Below are positions 1 to 7,860 of a DNA stretch of 64,000 nt, in pieces. The first letter of the stretch is position 1, and the number at the start of each line of letters is the position of its first letter. Below the pieces are notes generated by a model. That model worked only from the letters and a program-made list of their open reading frames with translations, was not told the origin of the DNA and searched no databases. Made by a program: the position numbers and the translations under genes. Source of the stretch: an uncultured Alphaproteobacteria bacterium (GTDB taxonomy: Bacteria > Pseudomonadota > Alphaproteobacteria > UBA8366 > GCA-2717185); the NCBI GenBank assembly GCA_943788635.1, contig CALSRA010000013.1, positions 124,001 to 188,000 of the forward strand, given 5' to 3'.

Positions 1-452
1 TCTTCATTTTCGCCCAGCCACAGATGTGGGAAGCCTTTCTGGGGGCCATCGACCGGCCGGACCTGAAGGATAACCCCAAATTCGCCACGGGCGAGGCACG
101 CTGGGAAAACCGCGAGGAAATGGACGCCATCGTCGAGGAATGGACGAAAACCAAGACCAAATACGAGGTCATGAAGATTCTGGGCGATGCAGGCGTTCCG
201 TCCGGCGCCGTGCAGGATACCGGGGAACTCATCAGGGACGAACATCTGCGGGAACGCGAGATGATCGTCGATATCGATTTCCCGAACCGCGGCGTATATC
301 ACACGTTGGGTTGCCCGATTAAATTGTCGGATTCCCATGCCGATATCGTCCGGCCCCCGCTGCTTGGCGAGCATACGGACGAGGTTCTGGAAGGCCTGTG
401 CGGCGTCGATCCGCAGGATCTGGCCCGATTGCACGACGACGGCGTCGTTTAG
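1..452 (+). CDS. CaiB/BaiF-family CoA transferase, C-terminal part
   Basis: This is the 3' end of a gene whose start lies before the window; the frame is open from base 3. About 150 residues are visible. The block GDAGVPSGAVQDTGELIRD and the late LLGEHTDEVL segment are typical of the C-terminal half of class III CoA transferases, which move CoA between carboxylic acids in the cytoplasm. The catalytic Asp lies in the missing part, so the substrate cannot be judged. It ends in TAG and is followed by a 96-bp gap before an unrelated small gene. A second, complete family member lies near 58 kb. Confidence 0.85.
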   Translation, partial: FIFAQPQMWEAFLGAIDRPDLKDNPKFATGEARWENREEMDAIVEEWTKTKTKYEVMKILGDAGVPSGAVQDTGELIRDEHLREREMIVDIDFPNRGVYHTLGCPIKLSDSHADIVRPPLLGEHTDEVLEGLCGVDPQDLARLHDDGVV

Positions 453-548
453 GACGAATTGTTGCCGCGTATTCGCAAACCGTTAACGGCGATTGTGTAT
501 CCATTGTTCAGGATTGCACAATCGCCTGATATCGGTTGAGATAGGATT

Positions 549-926
549 ATGGGTTTACAGCGTCTCCTTCGTTCCATTTTTGCGGGTCGCACGGCACAGC
601 GCGTCGTGGGTTCCGATGCGCAAATCTTTGTGGACGACACGCCGCACCCGGTTATCGACTGGAGCGAAACCGGCCTGCGTCTGGAAAGGTTTCCAGGCGG
701 CCCCAAAGCCAATGACCGCTTCGCCTTTCGTTTTGTCCTGCCACTGACCAGTGAAGATGTTTTCGAATTCGACGCCTGGGCGGAGGTCATCCACAATGAC
801 GAGTCCGGCATCGGCATCCGCTATCTGTCGCTGGAGGAAAACCTCGCGGCACGGCTTCGGGCCGTGGTCCGCGTCATGGGCACCACCGATGTGACGCTCC
901 CCAAAGGGGCGATCAGCTACGACTGA
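549..926 (+). CDS. PilZ-like domain protein
   Basis: A 125-residue soluble protein without signal peptide or membrane segment. The pattern (short basic N-terminus, a beta-rich core with DWSETGLRLER, then GIGIRYLSLEE near residue 90) resembles small PilZ-type proteins that bind cyclic di-GMP. The usual RxxxR and D/NxSxxG signatures are only partly present (DWSETG), so nucleotide binding is uncertain. It stands alone between a CoA-transferase gene and the amidohydrolase cluster. A diguanylate cyclase gene occurs in the same window near 36 kb, but nothing links the two directly. Confidence 0.5.
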   Translation: MGLQRLLRSIFAGRTAQRVVGSDAQIFVDDTPHPVIDWSETGLRLERFPGGPKANDRFAFRFVLPLTSEDVFEFDAWAEVIHNDESGIGIRYLSLEENLAARLRAVVRVMGTTDVTLPKGAISYD

Positions 927-1066
927 CCGGCCCTTCCGCGCCTGCCGGGCGACGCAACCAACGCACGATACTTGAATCTGCGGGTCATAGAATTTACCGT
1001 TCCCATTCCTGATTTCGGCGACACGCTCGTGCCGCCAGACACCCGTATGAATTGAGAGGCTTTTAA

Positions 1067-2080
1067 ATGGGAACGAACGACGATTGGCTTGCCCTGGTTA
1101 CGGAAGAAACCCTTGAGCCGGATCTGCCGATCTGCGACCCGCACCACCATCTTTGGGATTTCCAGCTTGAACGGGTCGAACCCCGCTATCTGATCGATGA
1201 ACTGCTGAACGATACGCAAAGCGGCCACAATATCGTTTCTACCGTCTTCATCGAATGCGGCACCATGTTTCGCGAAGACGGACCGGAAGGCATGAAACCG
1301 GTCGGCGAAGTCGAATTCGCCAACGGCATTGCTGCCATGGGCGCATCCGGGCTGTACGGCAAGACGCGGGTCGCCGCGGGAATCGTCGGCCATGCGGATT
1401 TGATGCTCGGTCAGGCGGTGGGCGATGTTCTGGATGCGCAGGTCGCCGCCGGCAATGGCCGCTTCAAGGGCATCCGCCATATGGTGACCTACGATGCCGA
1501 TCCGGCGGTACCCAACGGGCGCAACATCAACCGTCCCGGCCTTTGCATGGAGCCCGCCTATCGGGAGGGCCTGAAGGAGCTGACGCGGCGCGGCCTGACC
1601 TTCGAAGGCTGGTGCTATCATCCGCAACTGCCGGAGATGGTCGACCTGGCGCGCGCCAACCCGGATCAGGTCATCATCATGAACCATCTGGCCGCCCCCC
1701 TGGGTCTGGGCGAATTCGCCGGCCGCCGCGACGAAATTTTCGAGACCTGGAAGAAGGATTACGCCGATCTGGCCGCCTGTCCGAATGTGATCGCCAAGCT
1801 GGGCGGGATGGGCATGCATTATTTCGGGTTCGGCTGGCAGGATCGTCCGAAACCGCCGACCAGCGACGAACTGGTGACCGTGACCAAGCCGTATTTCGAC
1901 TTCGCAATCGAAGCCTTCGGCCCCGACCGCTGCATGTGGGAATCGAACTTCCCGGTCGACAAGCTGAGCTGCAGCTACAACATCGTGTGGAATTCGTTCA
2001 AGAAAATCTCGAAGGATTTCTCCGCCGACGAAAAGGCGAAGCTGTTCCACGATACCGCGACGCGAATCTACAGCCTGTAA
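1067..2080 (+). CDS. Amidohydrolase family 2 protein, copy 1 of 3
   Basis: 337 residues, the usual length for the metal-dependent amidohydrolase-2 family (lactonases such as LigI, ACMSD-type decarboxylases). The metal-binding DPHHHLWD lies at residues 24-31, followed by GHNIVSTVFIECG, FKGIRH and the late ESNFPVD segment that carries the conserved Asp. Start chosen at ATG 1067, about 10 nt after GAGAGG. It is the first of three tandem paralogues with the same lengths and motifs. Substrate unknown: lactone or aromatic-acid intermediates are typical for the family. Likely cytoplasmic and part of a catabolic operon with the next two genes. Confidence 0.9.
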   Translation: MGTNDDWLALVTEETLEPDLPICDPHHHLWDFQLERVEPRYLIDELLNDTQSGHNIVSTVFIECGTMFREDGPEGMKPVGEVEFANGIAAMGASGLYGKTRVAAGIVGHADLMLGQAVGDVLDAQVAAGNGRFKGIRHMVTYDADPAVPNGRNINRPGLCMEPAYREGLKELTRRGLTFEGWCYHPQLPEMVDLARANPDQVIIMNHLAAPLGLGEFAGRRDEIFETWKKDYADLAACPNVIAKLGGMGMHYFGFGWQDRPKPPTSDELVTVTKPYFDFAIEAFGPDRCMWESNFPVDKLSCSYNIVWNSFKKISKDFSADEKAKLFHDTATRIYSL

Positions 2081-2117
2081 TCGGGAAAAATCAGAACAGA
2101 CGACAGGGAGAAACGAC

Positions 2118-3140
2118 ATGGCACGGAATACCGCCTGGCTGAATCAGGTTCAGGAAAAGCCCCTCGACCCCGCAATGCCGATCTGCGACCCGCATCACCA
2201 TTTGTGGGAATTCCGCCACGAGCGGGTTGCCGACCGCTACCTTCTGGACGAAATCCTGGAAGACACGAATAGCGGGCATAACATCGTTTCCACCGTGTTC
2301 ATCGAATGCGGCGCCATGTATCGCAAGACCGGCCCGAAGCACATGCGCTGTGTCGGCGAAACCGAATTCGTCAACGGCATCGCCGCCATGGCGGCCTCGG
2401 GCCTGTACGGCAAGACGCAGGTCGCCGCCGGAATCATCGGTACCGCCGACCTGACCCGCGGCAGCAAGGCGGGCGCGGTACTGGATGCGCAGATTCTGGC
2501 AGGCGGTGGCCCCAAGGGCCGGTTCAGGGGCATCCGCCACAGTGCGAGCTGGGACGCGGACCCGATCATTCCCCGGGGCCGTCTCGACCCGATCAAGGGC
2601 CTGTATCTGGATTCGACCTTCCGCGAAGGGTTCGCCGAACTGGCACCCCGCGGCCTCAGCTTCGAAGGCTGGTGCTATCACCACACGATCCCGGAACTGA
2701 CCAGCCTGGCCAAGGCCTTCCCGGACACGACGATCATCCTGAATCATTTCGGCGGCCCGCTGGGTATCGGCCCGTATGAAGGCAAGCAGGACGAAATCTT
2801 CAAGACCTGGCGCAAGGACATCACCGAGCTGGCGAAATGCCAGAATGTGGTGGCAAAACTGGGTGGGCTAAACATGGAAATGAACGGCTTCGGCTGGCAC
2901 CTGCGCCCGATGCCGCCGACCAGCGACGAGTTGGTCACGGCATACCGGCGCTATTTCGAACACACCATCAACAAGTTCGGCCCTGACCGGTGCATGTTCG
3001 AATCGAATTTCCCGGTCGACATGGTGAGCTGCAGCTACAACGTGCTGTGGAACGCCAACAAGAAAATGGCCAAGGGTGCTTCGGCGAAAGAGAAAGCAGC
3101 ACTGTTCCTCGACACGGCGACCCGCGTCTACCGCCTGTAG
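2118..3140 (+). CDS. Amidohydrolase family 2 protein, copy 2 of 3
   Basis: 340 residues, co-linear with its neighbours: DPHHHLWE at residues 24-31, GHNIVSTVFIECGAMYR, FRGIRH, RGLSFEGWCYHH and ESNFPVDM near the C-terminus. It begins 37 bp after copy 1 with a good ribosome-binding site (AGGGAGA about 8 nt before ATG). It shares more of its central segment with copy 3 (ELAPRGLSFEGWC) than with copy 1, which suggests stepwise duplication. All residues expected for metal binding are kept, so the copy is probably active, but the substrate is unknown. Confidence 0.9.
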   Translation: MARNTAWLNQVQEKPLDPAMPICDPHHHLWEFRHERVADRYLLDEILEDTNSGHNIVSTVFIECGAMYRKTGPKHMRCVGETEFVNGIAAMAASGLYGKTQVAAGIIGTADLTRGSKAGAVLDAQILAGGGPKGRFRGIRHSASWDADPIIPRGRLDPIKGLYLDSTFREGFAELAPRGLSFEGWCYHHTIPELTSLAKAFPDTTIILNHFGGPLGIGPYEGKQDEIFKTWRKDITELAKCQNVVAKLGGLNMEMNGFGWHLRPMPPTSDELVTAYRRYFEHTINKFGPDRCMFESNFPVDMVSCSYNVLWNANKKMAKGASAKEKAALFLDTATRVYRL

Positions 3141-3154
3141 CCGGGGCACAAGCC

Positions 3155-4186
3155 GTGGCGAAAAACGATGACTGGCTAGCGCTGACCCCCGAAGAAACAC
3201 TGGAGCCGGCGCTGCCGATCTGCGACCCGCACCATCATTTGTGGGATGCCCGCAGTGCCCGGCTGACGCCGCGTTACCTGCTGGAAGAGGTTTTGCGGGA
3301 CCTGACCAGCGGCCACAATGTCGTGTCGACCGTCTTCATCGAGTGCGGGGCGATGTACCGGCAGGATGGCGAGGATGCCATGAAATTCGTAGGCGAGGTC
3401 GAATTCGCCAACGGCATCGCGGCGATGAGCGCATCCGGCCTGTATGGCAATCCCCGGGTCGCCGCCGGTATCGTCGGGACGGCAAACCTGCTGGGCGGCA
3501 GTGCCACGGGCCGCGTTCTGGATGCGTTGATCGCAGCGGGAAACGGCCGGTTCAAGGGTATTCGCCATGGCGGGTCATGGGATGCCAGCGACGCCGTCAA
3601 CAACCCCCGCCCCAACCCGACCACCCCGCCGATGGCGGGCCTGTTCAACATGCCCGCCTTCCGCGAGGGATTCGCCGAACTGGCGCCCCGGGGCCTGTCT
3701 TTCGAGGGCTGGTGCTTCCACCCGCAGATTCCGGAACTGACCGATCTGGCCCGGGCCTTTCCGGAAACGGCAATCATCTTCAACCATTTCGGCGCGCCGC
3801 TGGGGATTGGCCCCTATAGCGGAAAGCGCGACGCGATATTTCCAGTCTGGCAACAATATGTGGCTGAGCTCGCGACCTGCCCGAACGTCTATGCCAAGCT
3901 CGGCGGGATCAACATGCCCCTGAACGGGTATGGCTGGCATGAACGGCCCAGGCCCCCCACCAGTCAGGAACTCGCCGACACAACGCGGCCGTATTACGAC
4001 TTCACGGTGGAACAGTTCGGTCCCGACCGCTGCATGTTCGAAAGCAACTTTCCAGTCGACCTCATCACCTGCAGCTACAATACCCTGTGGAATGCGTTCA
4101 AGCGGCTCTCGACGGGTTATTCCGCAGACGAAAAAGCCGCCCTGTTCCACGACACCGCTGCCCGGGTCTATCGCCTTTCAACATAG
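3155..4186 (+). CDS. Amidohydrolase family 2 protein, copy 3 of 3
   Basis: 343 residues from GTG 3155. This start is chosen because residues 1-31 then align with the first 31 of copies 1 and 2, with DPHHHLWD at 24-31. The frame stays open upstream through the end of copy 2, but that extension matches nothing in the family. The gap to copy 2 is only 14 bp, so the two are probably translated from one message. Conserved FIECGAMYR, RGLSFEGWCFH and ESNFPVDL segments are present. It has an insertion of about seven residues (NNPRPNPTTPP) in the middle, absent from copy 1. Function as for the family; substrate unknown. Confidence 0.9.
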   Translation: MAKNDDWLALTPEETLEPALPICDPHHHLWDARSARLTPRYLLEEVLRDLTSGHNVVSTVFIECGAMYRQDGEDAMKFVGEVEFANGIAAMSASGLYGNPRVAAGIVGTANLLGGSATGRVLDALIAAGNGRFKGIRHGGSWDASDAVNNPRPNPTTPPMAGLFNMPAFREGFAELAPRGLSFEGWCFHPQIPELTDLARAFPETAIIFNHFGAPLGIGPYSGKRDAIFPVWQQYVAELATCPNVYAKLGGINMPLNGYGWHERPRPPTSQELADTTRPYYDFTVEQFGPDRCMFESNFPVDLITCSYNTLWNAFKRLSTGYSADEKAALFHDTAARVYRLST

Positions 4187-4200
4187 CTGGTGGCCCACAT

Positions 4201-4295
4201 ACCGTCGTCGCAGATTGACTCAATCTGCTCGGGGATTCTGGTAATCAATTCTTTGTCGCAAACCGTCGTCGCAGATTGACTCAATCTGCTCGGGG
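4201..4295. repeat. Two 34-bp direct repeats, each with a 19-bp palindrome
   Basis: An identical 34-bp unit lies at 4201-4234 and 4262-4295, one every 61 bp. Each contains the perfect palindrome GCAGATTGACTCAATCTGC, able to fold as an 8-bp stem with a 3-base loop. They sit between the converging ends of amidohydrolase copy 3 and the zntB-like gene. No T-run follows on either strand, so they are not standard intrinsic terminators. They may protect mRNA 3' ends or belong to a REP-like family. Confidence 0.85.
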
Positions 4296-4301
4296 TTTGC
4301 T

Positions 4302-5342
4302 CTAGAACCAGTGCAGACGGCGCAGCAGCAGCAACTCGCCAGCGACAACCGCGACCAGCAGAACACTCACCAACCCGAAGGCCCAGGGCCAATCGGCCCC
4401 GGGAATACCCGCCACATTAATACCCAGCAGCCCGGTGATGACCGTCAGCGGCAGGAATATTCCGGCGACAACCGAAATCACATACATGTTCTTGTTCATC
4501 TGTTCATTCAGGTTGCTGGACATTTCATCCTGAACGAATGTCGCCTTTTCCCGGGCGATATCGAGATCTTCCAGATAACGGATCAGCCGGTCGGCCACGC
4601 CGCGCAGCAATTGCCGGTCCACCGGCGTCAGCCAGTCCAGCGCCTCGCCGGTCAGCGCCGCCATGGCGTCCCGCTGCGGCCCGATATAGCGCCGCAGCCC
4701 GATGGATTCGCGCCGCAGTGACCGCAGGCTGGCGCGCAGATCGTCCGGTTCTTCCGACAGCAGATCCACTTCAAGCTGGTCGACCTGATCGTTCAAATCA
4801 TTGATGACCTGGCTCATCCGTTCCGTCAGCCGGTCGGTGACCGCGACGAGAAATTCCGATGCGCAATGCGGCCCGACGCCGACATCCAGGTTATCCTCAA
4901 GATCGCGCACCGCCCGCAGATTGCGGCGGCGGACGGTGATGATCCGGTCGGTTTCGGCCCAGATCCGGATCGACACCATATCGGACGGATCGGCGCCCGG
5001 ATTCAGGTTTACACCGCGCAGGTTCAGCAGCACCCCACCTTCATAGCTAAGGCAACGGGGGCGCGATTCCTCGGCGAGCAATCCCTGTGTCGCAACATCC
5101 GTCAGACCCGACTGATCGCGCAGCCAGCGATGCACCGCCGGATAATTCCGGTCGAGCTGCACCCAGAAACAGGGCGCTTGCAGCTCACCGCGCAGATAGG
5201 CCCGGGCATCGACAATCCGCGCGCGCCCCGTGCCGTCAAGCGCGCGGACGCTGATCCATTCCAGCGTATCCGAGCCATCCATATCAGCTTCGCCAAATTC
5301 GAGACCGTCATATTCGGGTTCTTCGTGTTCGAACTCGGTCAT
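4302..5342 (-). CDS. zntB: CorA-superfamily metal transporter, ZntB-like
   Basis: 346 residues. A long acidic cytoplasmic domain with coiled-coil helices (LTERMSQVINDLNDQVDQLE) is followed by two C-terminal membrane segments. The pore signature between them reads GINVAGIPG, in place of the GMN of CorA, as in ZntB-like members that move zinc and other divalent cations. The first membrane helix is FLPLTVITGLLGINV and the second ends near the C-terminus. It starts 17 bp downstream of the acyl-CoA dehydrogenase gene on the same strand, so co-transcription is likely, though a functional link is not obvious. Confidence 0.85.
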   Translation of the reverse strand: MTEFEHEEPEYDGLEFGEADMDGSDTLEWISVRALDGTGRARIVDARAYLRGELQAPCFWVQLDRNYPAVHRWLRDQSGLTDVATQGLLAEESRPRCLSYEGGVLLNLRGVNLNPGADPSDMVSIRIWAETDRIITVRRRNLRAVRDLEDNLDVGVGPHCASEFLVAVTDRLTERMSQVINDLNDQVDQLEVDLLSEEPDDLRASLRSLRRESIGLRRYIGPQRDAMAALTGEALDWLTPVDRQLLRGVADRLIRYLEDLDIAREKATFVQDEMSSNLNEQMNKNMYVISVVAGIFLPLTVITGLLGINVAGIPGADWPWAFGLVSVLLVAVVAGELLLLRRLHWF

Positions 5343-5359
5343 CTGTCGATCCCCGGCCT

Positions 5360-6493
5360 CTACCGAAACGCAGCGTATCGCTTCAGGTGGTGGTTCTGGT
5401 CACCGAACATCGTGTCGATCACCGTCAGTCGCTTGAAATAATGCCCGATGTTCAATTCATCGGTCATCCCCATCCCGCCATGCAACTGCACCGACTGCTG
5501 ACCAACCAGACGGGCGCTCTTGCCGATCTGCACCTTCGCGGCGGACGCTGCCTTCGAACGCTGCTCCGCATCGGGGTCATCAAGCCGCATCGTGGCGACA
5601 TAACACATGGAGCGCGCTTCCTCGCAGGCGATGAACATGTCCGCCATCCGGTGCTGGATGACCTGAAACTTGCCGATCGGCTGCCCGAACTGGCTTCGTG
5701 TTTTCAGGTATTCATTGGTCGAACTCAGCAGGACATCCATGCAACCGACCGCTTCCGCCGCCAGCCCTGCAATCGCCTGATCGGCAACATGTTCGATCAG
5801 CGGCAAGCCATTGTCGACCGCCCCCAACACCGCGTCGGCGCCAACCCGAACATTGTCGAAGGCCAGTTCCGAGGCGCGCAAACCGTCAACAGTCGGGTAA
5901 TCGCGGCGGGACAGCCCAGCCGCATTGCCATCCACCAGAAACAGCGTGATACCGTCCCGGTCACGGGACCCGCCGCCGGTCCGCGCGGATACAATGATCC
6001 GGCCCGCACTGGCGGCATGGCAGACCACGCCCTTCGCACCGTTCAGCGCATAGCCGTCGCCATCCTTTGTCGCTGTCATCTCGACATCGAACAGGTCGTA
6101 GCGTGCCTGTCGTTCGGCATAGGCGAAGGCCAGCATCAGATCGCCGGAAACCACCTGTGGCAGGAGTTCCTGTTTTTGCGCATCGCTACCCGCCTGAAGC
6201 AGCAGATTGGCCCCCAGCACGGCGGTCGCGAAATACGGTTCGACCACAAGGCCCCGGCCGACCCCTTCCATCATGACCATGGCTTCCACGGCACCGCCGC
6301 CGATGCCGCCATATTCTTCGGGCAGGGAGGCGCCGAGCCAGCCCAGTTCGGCCATCGTCTTCCAGTTGTCCCGGCTGAACCCTTCATCGGAGGCCGTCAG
6401 TTTCTGGCGCTTGTCCAACGGGTATTCTTCGCGCACGAAACGATCGACGCTGTCCTTGAGCAATTGCTGTTCTTCGCTGAGATCAAAATCCAT
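5360..6493 (-). CDS. Acyl-CoA dehydrogenase, PimD-like small subunit
   Basis: 377 residues with the normal acyl-CoA dehydrogenase fold: N-terminal helical domain (MDFDLSEEQQLL), central beta domain and C-terminal helices containing QLHGGMGMTDE. The tail TMFGDQNHHLKRYA resembles the smaller subunit of pimeloyl-CoA dehydrogenase, which pairs with a larger partner. The partner is probably the gene 44 bp upstream on the same strand. It uses FAD to oxidise acyl-CoA thioesters at the alpha-beta position, passing electrons to ETF. The position of the usual catalytic Glu could not be assigned, as in other small subunits. Confidence 0.85.
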   Translation of the reverse strand: MDFDLSEEQQLLKDSVDRFVREEYPLDKRQKLTASDEGFSRDNWKTMAELGWLGASLPEEYGGIGGGAVEAMVMMEGVGRGLVVEPYFATAVLGANLLLQAGSDAQKQELLPQVVSGDLMLAFAYAERQARYDLFDVEMTATKDGDGYALNGAKGVVCHAASAGRIIVSARTGGGSRDRDGITLFLVDGNAAGLSRRDYPTVDGLRASELAFDNVRVGADAVLGAVDNGLPLIEHVADQAIAGLAAEAVGCMDVLLSSTNEYLKTRSQFGQPIGKFQVIQHRMADMFIACEEARSMCYVATMRLDDPDAEQRSKAASAAKVQIGKSARLVGQQSVQLHGGMGMTDELNIGHYFKRLTVIDTMFGDQNHHLKRYAAFR

Positions 6494-6537
6494 GTCGTTC
6501 CGCCGCGTCCTGCATGATTGTGTACTGTTGGTATCCG

Positions 6538-7734
6538 CTAGAGCCCCAACACCATCTTGGCGATGATATTGCGCTGTATCTCGTTGGTGCCACCGTAGAT
6601 CGTCGTTTTGCGACGGTTGAAATAGGCCGGCGCGAGCGGTGCCGCGCCTTCCGGACCGATCGGGTCCTCGTTCCAGCCGTATTCCAGCGCTTCCGGTACA
6701 AAGGGGATCGCATAATATCCCACCGCCTGCATCAGCAGTTCGGAAATTCGTTGCTGGATTTCCGTGCCGCGCAACTTCAACAGGCTGGATTCCGCGCCCG
6801 GCGGCTTGCCGGCAACTGTCTGCATCAGGTAGCGCAGATCGGTATATTCCAGCGCCTGCAGGTCAATCTCAAGCTCCGCGACCTGACGGCGGAAATCCGG
6901 GTCATCGATCAGATAGATGCCACCGGATTTTTCCTGCGCGGCGATCTTTTTCAGCCGCTGCACCTGTGCCTTGGAATTGCCGATGCCCGCCGTGCCGGTG
7001 CGTTCGTGCTGCAGCAGGAACTTGGCGTAGGTCCAGCCCATGTTTTCTTCGCCGACAAGGTCGGAAATCGGCACTTCGACATCGGTCATATGGACCATGT
7101 TGATTTCCTGGCCGCCATCGATGGTCATGATCGGCTTCACATCCACGCCCGGCTGGTTCATATCGACCAGCAGGAATGAAATGCCTTCCTGTTTCTTGCC
7201 CTCGTTGCTGGTGCGGACCAGGCAGAACATCATGTTTGCCCATTGCGCCATCGTCGTCCAGGTCTTGGTACCGTTGACGATATAGCGGTCGCCATCGCGC
7301 ACCGCGCGGGTTTGCAGCGAGGCCAGGTCGGATCCTGCGCCGGGTTCGGAGTATCCCTGACACCACCAGTCGTCATTGTTCAGAATGCGCGGCAGGTAAT
7401 AGTTTTTCTGCGCTTCCGACCCATAGGTGTAAATCACGGGGCCGACGAATCGCGTCCCGAACGGTACGACATTCGGCGCGCCCGCCCGTCCGTTCTCCTC
7501 GTCGAATATGTAGCGCTCGACGGCTGACCAGCCGGTGCCGCCATGCTCTACCGGCCATCCGGGGACAAGCCATCCCTTGGCAGAGAGGATGTTTTGCCAG
7601 CGCACATAATCATCGCGTTCCAGCCGCAACCCGCGCGTGACCTTCTCGCGAATGTCTTCGGGCAGGTTTTCGTCCAGAAATCCCCGCACGTCCTGCTGAA
7701 ACGCACGGTATTCATCCGAAAACTCGAGATCCAT
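6538..7734 (-). CDS. Acyl-CoA dehydrogenase, PimC-like large subunit
   Basis: 398 residues from ATG 7734, chosen because GGGAAG lies about 8 nt upstream and MDLEFSDEYRAF matches family N-termini; a longer frame runs 24 codons further but adds no recognised sequence. Motifs include GYSEPGAGSDLASLQT (FAD/substrate region), INGTKTWTT-like VNGTKTWTT, and IYGGTNEIQRNI at the C-terminus. It resembles the large subunit of the pimeloyl-CoA dehydrogenase pair and lies directly upstream of the small-subunit gene. Together they probably desaturate a dicarboxylic or alicyclic acyl-CoA. Next upstream on the same strand are Tct permease genes. Confidence 0.88.
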   Translation of the reverse strand: MDLEFSDEYRAFQQDVRGFLDENLPEDIREKVTRGLRLERDDYVRWQNILSAKGWLVPGWPVEHGGTGWSAVERYIFDEENGRAGAPNVVPFGTRFVGPVIYTYGSEAQKNYYLPRILNNDDWWCQGYSEPGAGSDLASLQTRAVRDGDRYIVNGTKTWTTMAQWANMMFCLVRTSNEGKKQEGISFLLVDMNQPGVDVKPIMTIDGGQEINMVHMTDVEVPISDLVGEENMGWTYAKFLLQHERTGTAGIGNSKAQVQRLKKIAAQEKSGGIYLIDDPDFRRQVAELEIDLQALEYTDLRYLMQTVAGKPPGAESSLLKLRGTEIQQRISELLMQAVGYYAIPFVPEALEYGWNEDPIGPEGAAPLAPAYFNRRKTTIYGGTNEIQRNIIAKMVLGL

Positions 7735-7860
7735 TGCCGCTTCCCACGATCTGTACTGCCTTGCCCGGGAAGCATTTCCACTCCCCGTGCCTGCAAGTAT
7801 GACCATTGCGCCCGCCCGATCAACACTCTGCTGAAACCGGCCAAGCCCGGGCGTGAAGGA

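Noticed and set aside
917-2119. A 400-codon open frame antisense to the first amidohydrolase
   Set aside because: The sense gene has clear metal-binding motifs; the antisense product resembles nothing, and similar shadows occur opposite copies 2 and 3.
4201-4295. Intrinsic terminator or CRISPR repeat
   Set aside because: No T-run follows the hairpins, and there are only two units with a 27-bp spacer, too few and too short for a CRISPR array.
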